64,000 nucleotides of DNA from Ruania alba (lineage in GTDB: Bacteria > Actinomycetota > Actinomycetes > Actinomycetales > Beutenbergiaceae), in assembly GCF_900105765.1 (NCBI RefSeq), contig NZ_FNTX01000001.1, positions 124,001 to 188,000 on the forward strand, given 5' to 3'. Each line of letters starts with the position of its first letter. The stretch's first letter is position 1. The notes below the pieces were generated by a model. It saw nothing but the letters and a program-made list of their open reading frames with translations, was not told the DNA's origin and ran no database searches. Below, piece by piece: positions 42,395 through 50,519 of this stretch. Position numbers and translations under genes: made by a program.

Positions 42395-45300
42395 TCAGCC
42401 CGCACCGGCGGTGTGCCTGGGCGTGGGAGTGTCGGTCGGGGTAGCCGTCGATTGGCTCCCAGGGCCCGTGTGGATCTCCAGATGACTCGTTCCTGGTTCA
42501 CCACTCGAGACGCTCACGTTCTTGAACGTGCTGTCCGAGGTGGTGTAGAGCCCGACGCCGCCGGCGCGCACTAAGGTGTCGCGTGCCTCGGCAATCTGTT
42601 CACCGTTGACGGACAGGGTCAGCCGGTCCCCATGGATCGTCGCCCGGAGGTCAACCGGCTCGTCGATCAGCGGGACGCCGGGATCTCCCTCTGCGAGCGT
42701 GACCGGTCCTGCCTGGTGTGCCTCACGGCGGATCGAGGCGTACTGGGTGTCACCGGAGGTCCTGCCGACATGAAAGCGGTAACCATACGCGTCAGAGGAG
42801 TCCCGCAGCGAGATGCCTACCTCACCGACATCGTGGAGCGTGACCGTCGCCTCCACGACGTAGTTGCACTGGTCGGAGAAACGCGCCGGTAGTGTCGACG
42901 CCGCCAGGACGTGCGCACGATTGGTGTCGGTATCCCTGAGGCGCAACTGCTCGTCACCGACGATCGCTTCTCCTGCGATCACCTGCCAGTGGTCCTGATC
43001 GAGAGCCTCGGTGATGGTGATGGTCTCGAAGGTGGCGGCGCGGCCGTCGGTGTACGCGGCTGCCCCTCCGGTCGGCAGGCGTTGGTCGGTGGCAGAGATC
43101 GTGGTCTCACCGAGCGTGGCGGCCAGGTGGCTACCGACAGCGGACAGTGTCAGGGTGTGCGGGTCGTCGGCGTTGATGTCCAGCTCGGCTTCGGCCAGCA
43201 CCTCACTCTCACCGTCGTCGACCTTCACGATCTGCAGTGTGGCGCCATCCGATGTGCTGAGGACGTGAGCGCGGTAGTGGTTCCGTGAGTCGTGATAGCG
43301 AGCCGCGAGCCCGGTGCGGGCGGTGGTCCCCTCACGATCGCCAGGTTTCACGTCCGCGGTGATGATCGCGGCATCGGGAACGTCCTGCTCGACGGCGAAC
43401 GCCTCGAGGTCTGCGCTCGAGGTCTGGGCCAGCGACGTCCCGCTCTCGCCACCGAACTCCCAGGTGCCCTGGACCGGCATCCAGCTGTCGAACGTCACGC
43501 CATCATCGACGCCGTAGGCGACGCTGTCGAGGTCCGCGCTGTTGAACGATTCCTCCAGCACCACCTGCGGTTCGAAGTCTTCCTCGACGGCCACCGTCAC
43601 CAGGTCACCCGTCCTGGTGAACTCCGCCGGCTCGCCGTTGATCAGTACCTGTTCCGCAGCGCCGACAGCGATCTGCAGCGTTCCGGTGAAGGGGTCGGAG
43701 AGGGAGACCGCGGCGGTGTCGCCCTCGAGTCGCACGCTGAGGTCGGAGACCATGCCGGAGGCGTCGACGACAGTTTCGCCGTCGTCGCTCAGTGTGGACC
43801 CCGCGGTCAGCGCATAGCGGGTGAGCGCGCCGTCATTGTCACGCTCCAGGTAGGCGGTCTCGCCGTTGGTGGCGGCTTCGCCGAACGACCGCACCGACGG
43901 CGTCTCCTCGCGGGAGAGGTAGAAGCGACCCGTGGCTTTCTCGAGGTCGATCTCCAGAGCCGTGGCAACAGCATGCTCCACTCCCGGCATCTCGATCCGG
44001 TTCGCCCTCACCGAGGGCGCCGGTCCAGCCTCCCCGGGCACGACCACGGTGTCCAGCCCGGTCGACCCGCCGATCGTCCAGTCGTAGGAGAGGAAGTCGA
44101 GATCGGTCAGCACCTCCGTGCCCACGCGGACGACGCCGTCCTGGTGGACGATGGGAGCGACCTCGACATCGGCAGGCGACACCGGCACCAACCGAACCCC
44201 AGCGACGGGCTCGGTCCCGGGCACAGTGTCGAAACCGACCGTGGCGATATTCGTCTCCGGGTCCGCCGAGACCGGATCGCCCGGGAAGTGCCACAGCTGC
44301 CGGTAGTCATGCGTCTCGGTGTCGCCAGTCAGGGCGTCGGAGACGACCCAGAAGCCCGGCTTGACGAAGTAGACGACGCGATCATGGATGACCGGCCGGT
44401 AGCCGTGCGCCTCACCCCGGTATACATCGAGGCCCTCGTTCGAACGCCACAGCTGCGAAGCGCGCGTGATGCCGGCCTCCTGCGGCTCGCCGTCGACCTC
44501 GATGGTGTTGTGCGCCTCCGTGGTGCGGCGCAGCCAGTCGTTGACCGGGTTCGACCTGTAGTCCCTGGACGCGGGGTCGACGATCAGTGGGCGACCGTAG
44601 GCAGCCATCACCAGGCTGAGGTCATCCGGGTGCCGGTGCGAGTAGATGTAGGAGCTCTCCTGGTTGTTGATGAGCATGTACCGGGCATCGGCATCCCAGC
44701 CGGAACGCTGCACGGCGAAACTGACCGGGTAGATCGTCGAACCCAACGCCGGAACGCTCCCCTCACTCCGATCTGAGGCGAGCCACGTCAGATCGGACCA
44801 CGAGTTGCGCTCCCCGGACGTCCGGATGGCGCGTATCCCGGCGTCCGGGTTTCCTCCATCACCGACCATCGCCTGCTCATGATTCGGCATGCGCGTGGCG
44901 AACAATGAATCCGCGATCCAGTCTGAAGCCTGTACCAGGGAAGGAGGCAAGGCTCGCCCATTGAGCGCTGCCAGGTCGATCACCACGTTGTACAGATCTG
45001 CCACATAGGCCTGATAGACAAACGTCGGCTCATGGTAGACACCATCGCTCTTCATGTACCCGAGGAACCATTCCAGAGAGCGCACCGCCAACGGTTCCCA
45101 TACATGTGACCTGGCGAACTCAGGAAAGTAGACAGCAGACATATAGATGGCGCGGGCAATCGACAGATACCAATTGTTCCCCGCGTGTACCGGCAGCGCC
45201 TCCACCAGGCGTTCGGTGGTCGCATGCACGCCCTGAATGTAGGCGAACAGATCGCTCGCCTCAATGGACGGGTCGGTGTGGAACGCGTCGAATCCCGCGA

Positions 45301-45835
45301 CCAGCTGGGCCATGCGCTTCGCCGCCGACAGGTTGCGGTTCGTCGGCCACTGTTGAACTTCCTCGAAGAAGTCCAGTGAGATCTCCATCCACGCCTCGGC
45401 ATAGGCAGCACGATTCTGCGGATCGCTCTCACGCTGATAGGCGTGACGCAACATCGGCATAAAGCTGAAGTCGGTCATCAGCACCTGTCCGCCACCCGGG
45501 ACTTCCTCTGTGCCACCCCAGGTGTCATACCAGTCGATGTCGACGCGCTGCTCGTCCTCGTTGCAGAAGTCACGAACTTCGCCACGGTATCGAAAGATCC
45601 CGTTCAGAATATCGTCAGCCGTGGATTCCCCGACAGATCCGCCGATCGAGGGCAGCTCAATGGTGGAGCGCGCCACGTAGAAATCCCTAATCTCCTCGAC
45701 AACGCCCTCGTCATCGCCCGCCGCAACCCTGTCCGCAACTGCAGCGAGCTCCGGACGCGTGAAGTCAAACATCTCCTCAATCTCCGATCTTTGCTCTGCG
45801 GTCGCCGACGCAGCGGGAAGGATCGTCTCCACCAT
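42395..45835 (-). CDS. Heparinase II/III-family (polysaccharide-lyase-like) multidomain protein
   Basis: About 1146 residues. A toroid domain (residues ~10-370; FDFTRPELAAVADRVAAGD, NWYLSIARAIYMSAVYFPE) leads to a heparinase II/III beta-sandwich (SYIYSHRHPDDLSLVMAAYG, RPLIVDPASRDY, TEAHNTIEVDG), then two concanavalin-type domains (~780-950, ~955-1115; VLEESFNSADLD, FKNVSVSSGEPG) and a Pro/Thr-rich tail. Family members cleave acidic polysaccharides by beta-elimination; the exact glycan is unknown. No signal peptide is visible from ATG 45835 (TTG 45841 alternative), and neither has a ribosome binding site; see the frame disruption at 45905. Its promoter shares an operator with the importer at 47528. 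Confidence 0.87.
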   Translation of the reverse strand: MVETILPAASATAEQRSEIEEMFDFTRPELAAVADRVAAGDDEGVVEEIRDFYVARSTIELPSIGGSVGESTADDILNGIFRYRGEVRDFCNEDEQRVDIDWYDTWGGTEEVPGGGQVLMTDFSFMPMLRHAYQRESDPQNRAAYAEAWMEISLDFFEEVQQWPTNRNLSAAKRMAQLVAGFDAFHTDPSIEASDLFAYIQGVHATTERLVEALPVHAGNNWYLSIARAIYMSAVYFPEFARSHVWEPLAVRSLEWFLGYMKSDGVYHEPTFVYQAYVADLYNVVIDLAALNGRALPPSLVQASDWIADSLFATRMPNHEQAMVGDGGNPDAGIRAIRTSGERNSWSDLTWLASDRSEGSVPALGSTIYPVSFAVQRSGWDADARYMLINNQESSYIYSHRHPDDLSLVMAAYGRPLIVDPASRDYRSNPVNDWLRRTTEAHNTIEVDGEPQEAGITRASQLWRSNEGLDVYRGEAHGYRPVIHDRVVYFVKPGFWVVSDALTGDTETHDYRQLWHFPGDPVSADPETNIATVGFDTVPGTEPVAGVRLVPVSPADVEVAPIVHQDGVVRVGTEVLTDLDFLSYDWTIGGSTGLDTVVVPGEAGPAPSVRANRIEMPGVEHAVATALEIDLEKATGRFYLSREETPSVRSFGEAATNGETAYLERDNDGALTRYALTAGSTLSDDGETVVDASGMVSDLSVRLEGDTAAVSLSDPFTGTLQIAVGAAEQVLINGEPAEFTRTGDLVTVAVEEDFEPQVVLEESFNSADLDSVAYGVDDGVTFDSWMPVQGTWEFGGESGTSLAQTSSADLEAFAVEQDVPDAAIITADVKPGDREGTTARTGLAARYHDSRNHYRAHVLSTSDGATLQIVKVDDGESEVLAEAELDINADDPHTLTLSAVGSHLAATLGETTISATDQRLPTGGAAAYTDGRAATFETITITEALDQDHWQVIAGEAIVGDEQLRLRDTDTNRAHVLAASTLPARFSDQCNYVVEATVTLHDVGEVGISLRDSSDAYGYRFHVGRTSGDTQYASIRREAHQAGPVTLAEGDPGVPLIDEPVDLRATIHGDRLTLSVNGEQIAEARDTLVRAGGVGLYTTSDSTFKNVSVSSGEPGTSHLEIHTGPGSQSTATPTDTPTPRHTAGAG

Positions 45836-45905
45836 TGTCAATTCGCCGCGCTGACCATGACGCGGAACGCCCTCGACGTCTTGGACTGGATGGTCTCGAT
45901 CGCAT
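45777..45905 (-). CDS. Out-of-frame short ORF with strong ribosome binding site at heparinase 5' end
   Basis: ATG 45905 has AAGGAG seven bases upstream, the best start in the area. It encodes 42 residues, very Arg/Ser-rich (MRSRPSSPRRRGRSASW), ending with TGA 45777 inside the heparinase frame, where GAGGAGATG (ATG 45772) follows. It could be a leader peptide coupled to reinitiation at 45772, or the true N-terminus (possibly Tat-like) cut off from the enzyme by a frameshift. Confidence 0.35.
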   Translation of the reverse strand: MRSRPSSPRRRGRSASWSARRIDNGGDDPSRCVGDRRAKIGD

Positions 45906-45925
45906 ATCAGTTCTCCTTCGTGGGA

Positions 45926-46057
45926 TCAGCTGTCGAGTCCCACGGGGACTCTGCTCACAACGCGCCTGATTTCGAGTCGACCTGGCGCGGAATCCGGTGA
46001 CTGCGTGAATCTGAACTGCCAGTTGCGGGCCTCGTCGACCTTCCTGTGCGTGCCCAC
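45926..46057 (-). CDS. Possible 43-residue hypothetical protein in heparinase leader
   Basis: GTG 46057 preceded by GGAGAGAG at eight bases; 43 residues (GTHRKVDEARNWQFRFTQS start, RRVVSRVPVGLDS end), stop 45926, same frame as the heparinase gene. No family recognised; may be a chance frame. Confidence 0.25.
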   Translation of the reverse strand: MGTHRKVDEARNWQFRFTQSPDSAPGRLEIRRVVSRVPVGLDS

Positions 46058-46207
46058 GGTGGTTGCTCTCTCCGGTCAGCCGTTCGTGGGCACATGAACT
46101 CCTACACTCCGCTCAGCGCATCCCAGGGTCCTTGGACGCATGGTCGGCAGCACCATGAACCATGAGGGGTGGAGCGCTCCGGTACTGCTCTGTCGCGTTC
46201 AGGGCAG

Positions 46208-46255
46208 ATGACGTGTCGTTGCGTCATCGTAAGGAATGTCGCCCGTCGTGGTCAA
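46208..46255 (-). promoter_or_regulatory. Heparinase promoter with shared 18-bp operator
   Basis: Minus strand: -35 TTGACC (46255-46250), 18-bp spacer, -10 TACGAT (46231-46226), then TGACGCAACGACACGTCA (46226-46209) with arms ATGACG/CGTCAT. The operator core is identical to the one upstream of the importer at 47493. Confidence 0.85.
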
Positions 46256-46336
46256 GGGGTGCGGTAAGCAGCGGCGACAGTCGGTGCAATCTGGCCGCTC
46301 ACCCGGAAGCCCTGCTGGATGGTCACTCGGGAGGTT

Positions 46337-46349
46337 GCGTGTGACACGC
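46337..46349. promoter_or_regulatory. Palindrome upstream of LacI regulator B
   Basis: GCGTGTGACACGC, a perfect odd-centred palindrome 42 bases before ATG 46391. Shares TGTGACAC with the palindrome TTGTGACACAA at 47437-47447. Possibly an autoregulatory or CRP-like site. Confidence 0.45.
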
Positions 46350-46390
46350 GTTCCCGGAGGAACGGTGATCTGCCAGCTACCATCAATCGA

Positions 46391-47431
46391 ATGGCTACCC
46401 AGAAGGAAATCGCGCGTCTTGCCGGCGTCTCGGTGTCGGCCGTCTCGGCAGTGCTCAACGGCACGACGCACACTCGGATGAGCGATGCGACACGGGAGCG
46501 CATCGAAGAAGCGATCGCCGAGGTGGGGTACGTCCCTAACGACGCGGCCCGAGCCCTGCGGCGTCAGCAGGCCGGCACGATCGCCGTGGTGGTCGAGAAG
46601 TTGGAGAATCCGGCCTACAAGGAGTTGTTCCACGGAATCTATGAAGCGGCTGAGGCCCGAGGTTGGGCCGTGGTGCTGGGCGACATCGTCTGGATGCGTT
46701 CCGGCAGCCACTTCCTCGCCCGGTTGCTGGGCCGAGGTTCGATCGACGCCATTGTGCTCCGGCAGGATCGGCTCATCGACGAGGAAGTGCTGGCGCACCT
46801 GCGCGCCCGGCCCACGCCGGTCGTCCTGGTGGAGCGGCAGGCTGATCCGCACGACTCATGGATCTCAGTGGACGATCTGGCGGCGGGGCGAGTGGCGACC
46901 GAGCACCTCATCGAGCTCGGTCACACCGAGATCGCCTTCGTGGGTGGCGAGGGGCAGCCCTCAGCCGTGCGTGGTGAGGGCTACGCCACTGCGATGAGGG
47001 ACGCGGGTCTGGTGCCGTCGGCGCCCGTCGTGACCGGCTTCGGCCCCGAGTCTGGTGCGCGCGGGCTGGACGCGCTCCGCTCCCAGGGGGAGTTGCCGAC
47101 AGCTGTCGTGGTGGCGAACGTGATGTCCGCCGTCGGTCTCCTCGCGGCTGCCGCAGATGCCGGTATCGACGTGCCCGGCCGGCTCTCCGTCGTCGGGATT
47201 CACGATGCCGACATCGCCGATGTGGTCCGGCCGTCGTTGACCACGATCCGGCTACCGATGCGTGCGCTCGGTGTCCGGGCGGTCGAGCAGGTCTCGGCCC
47301 TGCTCTCCGGAGCTCCCACCGAGCTAGGGGTGCTCGCGGACCCGCCCCCCGAGGTCATCGCGCGCAACAGCACCGCGCCGCCTGGCAGCGGAACGTCGTC
47401 GTCGCCTCGCACGTCCTCAGTGGTGTCGTGA
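46391..47431 (+). CDS. LacI-family transcriptional regulator (B)
   Basis: 346 residues. Helix-turn-helix and hinge (ATQKEIARLAGVSVSAVSAV, RERIEEAIAEVGYVPND) followed by a ligand-binding domain (TIAVVVEKLENPAYKELFHG, HLIELGHTEIAFVGGEGQPS, LSVVGIHDADIADVVRPSLT). Lies between the divergent heparinase promoter and the importer operon, both carrying the same 18-bp operator, and so is their most likely regulator (inference). ATG 46391 gives the canonical start; no ribosome binding site is visible, and TACCAT at 46378-46383 would fit a leaderless mRNA. Confidence 0.9.
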   Translation: MATQKEIARLAGVSVSAVSAVLNGTTHTRMSDATRERIEEAIAEVGYVPNDAARALRRQQAGTIAVVVEKLENPAYKELFHGIYEAAEARGWAVVLGDIVWMRSGSHFLARLLGRGSIDAIVLRQDRLIDEEVLAHLRARPTPVVLVERQADPHDSWISVDDLAAGRVATEHLIELGHTEIAFVGGEGQPSAVRGEGYATAMRDAGLVPSAPVVTGFGPESGARGLDALRSQGELPTAVVVANVMSAVGLLAAAADAGIDVPGRLSVVGIHDADIADVVRPSLTTIRLPMRALGVRAVEQVSALLSGAPTELGVLADPPPEVIARNSTAPPGSGTSSSPRTSSVVS

Positions 47432-47436
47432 TCAAC

Positions 47437-47447
47437 TTGTGACACAA
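47437..47447. promoter_or_regulatory. Palindrome upstream of the second importer
   Basis: TTGTGACACAA, perfect odd-centred 11-bp palindrome, 17 bases upstream of the -35 box of the importer promoter. CRP-like or a second site of regulator B. Confidence 0.45.
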
Positions 47448-47463
47448 CGTCGCGTCTTCTGTC

Positions 47464-47512
47464 TTGACCCTCCCGAGTTTTGTCGTCTACGTTGACGCAA
47501 CGACACGTCAAC
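47464..47512 (+). promoter_or_regulatory. Importer promoter with shared 18-bp operator
   Basis: -35 TTGACC (47464-47469), 18-bp spacer, -10 TACGTT (47488-47493), operator TGACGCAACGACACGTCA (47493-47510) inside arms GTTGACG/CGTCAAC. Same boxes, spacing and operator position as the heparinase promoter. Confidence 0.87.
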
Positions 47513-47527
47513 GAGGAGATGTCCGCC

Positions 47528-49564
47528 ATGACTCAGAACCGCCCCCTCTTCCTGCCGGACCGGCGAACCTTCATCGCCGGCATCGGTGCCACCGGCCTCG
47601 CTGCCGTCGTGGGATGCAGTGCCGACGGCGAGAACGACGGCATGCCCCAGGCGGACAAAGGACCAGAATCGCCTGACCTGGCAGAACTCGTCGAGTCGGG
47701 TGAGCTGCCTCCCGTCGAGGAGCGGCTTCCGGCCACCCCACTCGTCGTCGAGACCGTCGAGAGCACCGGCGTCTACGGCGGTCGCCTGAACACCGTCGTC
47801 CTCGGCCAGACAGACATGCCCTACGTCAAGATGACGATGGGCTACGAGGGCCTGATGCGGTGGACGCCGGACTGGTCGGAGACGATCCCGAACGTCGCCG
47901 AGTCCGTCGAGACCTCCGACGACGCCTCAACCTTCACGTTCCACCTGCGCGAGGGAATGCGATGGTCGGACGGCGAGCCCTTCACCGCTGAGGATGTGGC
48001 CTTCGCCGCCAACGACGTGGTGCTCAACGAGGACTTCGCGGGCGCGGTGTCGTCGGAGTTCCTGTCCAACGCCGACGGCAATGCGACCGTTGAGGCGGTG
48101 GATGAGCTGACCGTGCGCTTCACCTTCCCCTCCCCGAACCCGATGTTCCTTCAAGAGATGTCCACTCTCGCCAATGCGGAGGCACTCACTGGACATCCGA
48201 AGCACTATCTGTCGCAGTTCCACCTGGCGTACAACGACGACGCGGAGGCCGAGGCGTCCTCTGCCGGCTTCGAGCACTGGGTCGACCACTACATCGCTCG
48301 GTTCGAGTGGTGGGACAACCCCGACGTCCCCACGGTGAACGGATGGGTGGTGACCCATACCCTGGCCGATGACAACGAGGTCGTGGCCGAGCGCAACCCG
48401 TACTACTGGAAGGTCGACCCCGACGGAAGCCAGTTGCCGTACCTGAATACCATCCGGCATGAACTGGTCGGCGACGAGGAAGTCATGCTCGTCAAGGCGA
48501 CCGAGGGTGATCTCGATCTGGTCACACGCCACATCAACAGTCTCGGCAACAAGCCGGTCCTCGCCGACGGGCGCGAGGAAGGCGGCTACGAGTTCATCGA
48601 TCTGCAGACGAGCTTCATGAACGAGATGGTGATCTCGCTCAACCTCAACCACCAGGATCCGATCAAGCGCGAGATCTTCCAGAACAAGGACTTCCGCATC
48701 GGCCTGTCGCACGCGATCAACCGCGACGAGCTGAACACGGCAGTGTTCCAGGACCAGGGCGAGGCCTGGCAGGCAGCACCCAACGCCGACTCCATCTACT
48801 ACGACGAGGAGATGGCGAAGCAGTACACCGAGTTCGACACCGATCTGGCGAACCAGACCCTCGACGACGCCGGGTACTCCGAGCGCGACTCCGAAGGCTT
48901 CCGTCTCGGCCCCGACGGTGAGCGGATCCGCATCACCGTCCTGATCGCCTCTCCGGGACCCACGCCCTACATGGTCGATGCGATGGAGCTCGTCGCCGGG
49001 TACTGGAACGAGGTCGGCATCGACACACGCGCCGAGCCGGTGGACCGGTCCCTGTTCCAGGAGCGGACCGTCGCGAGCGAGCATGACGCGGGCGTGTGGA
49101 ACGGCACCGGAGGATTCCGCGACGAGGTGCTCGCACCGCTGTACTACCTGCCCTCCCGCACCTCGATCGTCGCGTGGGCCGTCGAATGGGCGGTGTACTT
49201 CGGCAGCCGCGGCGAGGAGGGTGAGACCCCGCCAGAAGCTCCGCTGCGCCAAATGGAGCTGTACTGGGAGATGGAGTCCGAGCCGGACGAGGCCCGGCGC
49301 GAGGAACTCTTCCGGGAGGTCCTGCAGATCGCCAAGGACGAGTTCTACACGATCGGCACGGTGCGGATCCCACTCGGTTACGGCACCGTGGCCAATCGCC
49401 TGAAGAACGTGCCGGAGATGTTCCCGACGGCGTACCGGTACGGCGACCCAGCCCCGACGAACGTGTCCCAGTACTTCATCGGGGCTGACCCCACATCCTG
49501 TCCACGGGCGGTGCCGGCACAACTCGGCACCGCCCGCGGCGTGGACGACCTGAGAGAAGGGTGA
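47528..49564 (+). CDS. ABC importer substrate-binding lipoprotein, family 5 (second importer)
   Basis: 678 residues, paralogue of the binding protein at 24389. Signal region has a twin-arginine-like DRRTFIAGIG and ends VVGC with Cys30, so a Tat lipoprotein. Shared blocks: LPPVEERLP, GVYGGRLNT, FHLREGMRWSDGEPFTAEDV, NPYYWKVDPDGSQLPYLNTI, FRIGLSHAINRDEL. ATG 47528 has GAGGAG nine bases upstream. First gene of a six-gene operon that includes permeases, two ATPases and a pyruvyl-transferase-like protein; co-regulated with the heparinase-like enzyme, so its ligand is probably an oligosaccharide released from that glycan (inference). Confidence 0.92.
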   Translation: MTQNRPLFLPDRRTFIAGIGATGLAAVVGCSADGENDGMPQADKGPESPDLAELVESGELPPVEERLPATPLVVETVESTGVYGGRLNTVVLGQTDMPYVKMTMGYEGLMRWTPDWSETIPNVAESVETSDDASTFTFHLREGMRWSDGEPFTAEDVAFAANDVVLNEDFAGAVSSEFLSNADGNATVEAVDELTVRFTFPSPNPMFLQEMSTLANAEALTGHPKHYLSQFHLAYNDDAEAEASSAGFEHWVDHYIARFEWWDNPDVPTVNGWVVTHTLADDNEVVAERNPYYWKVDPDGSQLPYLNTIRHELVGDEEVMLVKATEGDLDLVTRHINSLGNKPVLADGREEGGYEFIDLQTSFMNEMVISLNLNHQDPIKREIFQNKDFRIGLSHAINRDELNTAVFQDQGEAWQAAPNADSIYYDEEMAKQYTEFDTDLANQTLDDAGYSERDSEGFRLGPDGERIRITVLIASPGPTPYMVDAMELVAGYWNEVGIDTRAEPVDRSLFQERTVASEHDAGVWNGTGGFRDEVLAPLYYLPSRTSIVAWAVEWAVYFGSRGEEGETPPEAPLRQMELYWEMESEPDEARREELFREVLQIAKDEFYTIGTVRIPLGYGTVANRLKNVPEMFPTAYRYGDPAPTNVSQYFIGADPTSCPRAVPAQLGTARGVDDLREG

Positions 49565-49573
49565 AAGAACCCG

Positions 49574-50506
49574 ATGGTGCAGTTCTTGATCCGGCGGATC
49601 CTCTACATGATCCCCACACTGTTCCTGATCTCGATCCTCGTGTTCGTGATCATCCAGTTGCCGCCGGGCGACTACCTGAGCACCCTGATCGTGCAGATGG
49701 AGGAGAGCGGTGAGAGCGTCGACCAGGCACAGATCGACTACCTGCGTGAGCGGTACGGGCTCGACCAGCCCATCTGGGTGCAGTACTGGCAGTGGATCAC
49801 CGGCATCATCTTCCACCTCGACTTTGGCCATTCCTTCGAGTGGGGGCGCGAGGTCTCCGCGCTGATCGCTGATCGGCTGCCGCTGACGATCGGAATCTCG
49901 CTCGTCACGGTGGTGTTCACGTGGGCGATGGCACTGCCCATCGGGATCTATTCGGCCGTCAAGCAGTACTCGGCCGGCGATTATGTGTTCACGACCATCG
50001 GATTCCTGGGCGTCGCGACGCCGAACTTCCTGCTCGCGCTGATCATGATGTGGGCAGCCGCCGGTATGGGGATGAGCGTGGGCAGTGCGTCTCCCGCGAT
50101 GCTCGTCGTCGCGGTCATCGTGCTCGGGACAGCCGGCACCGCTGGGCTCATTCGCGTCATGCGTGCGAACCTCCTCGACGAGTTGAAAAAACCGTATGTG
50201 GTGGCGGCCAGGGCGCGCGGCATCCCGCAACGCCGGCGCCTGATCAAGTATCCGGTGCGCGTGGCCCTGAACCCGTTCGTCTCGTCGATCGGATGGCTGC
50301 TGCCCACGTTGATCTCCGGCGAGGTGATCGTCTCCACGGTGATGAACCTGGACACCACCGGCCCGCTGCTGCTGCAGTCGCTGCGCGGTCAGGATATGTA
50401 CCTGGCGGGATCAATCATCCTCATCTCCGCCGTGTTCACCGTCATCGGAACGCTGCTGTCGGACCTTGCGCTGGCGTGGCTCGATCCGCGAATCCGGATC
50501 AACTGA
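49574..50506 (+). CDS. ABC importer permease, DppB type (second importer)
   Basis: 310 residues, six helices. MVQFLIRRILYMIPTLFLIS start, VIQLPPGDYLSTLIVQ and RYGLDQPIWVQYWQWITGI as in the paralogue at 23342; EAA loop PYVVAARARGIPQRRRLIKY. Nine bases after the binding-protein stop. Confidence 0.93.
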   Translation: MVQFLIRRILYMIPTLFLISILVFVIIQLPPGDYLSTLIVQMEESGESVDQAQIDYLRERYGLDQPIWVQYWQWITGIIFHLDFGHSFEWGREVSALIADRLPLTIGISLVTVVFTWAMALPIGIYSAVKQYSAGDYVFTTIGFLGVATPNFLLALIMMWAAAGMGMSVGSASPAMLVVAVIVLGTAGTAGLIRVMRANLLDELKKPYVVAARARGIPQRRRLIKYPVRVALNPFVSSIGWLLPTLISGEVIVSTVMNLDTTGPLLLQSLRGQDMYLAGSIILISAVFTVIGTLLSDLALAWLDPRIRIN

Positions 50507-50519
50507 GGGAGCGAGATAG

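Larger units (their letters stand above)
45842..46390. other. 549-base divergent control region of the glycan locus
   Basis: Contains, from left: the two short ORFs at 45777-46057, a perfect palindrome GGAGCGCTCC (46171-46180), the heparinase promoter-operator (46208-46255), and GCGTGTGACACGC (46337-46349) before regulator B. If transcription starts near 46220 the heparinase mRNA has a leader of more than 300 bases. Confidence 0.7.

Noticed and set aside
47927-50230. 767-codon antisense frame across the second binding protein and permease
   Set aside because: Spans two well-supported genes on the other strand and shows no recognisable motif.
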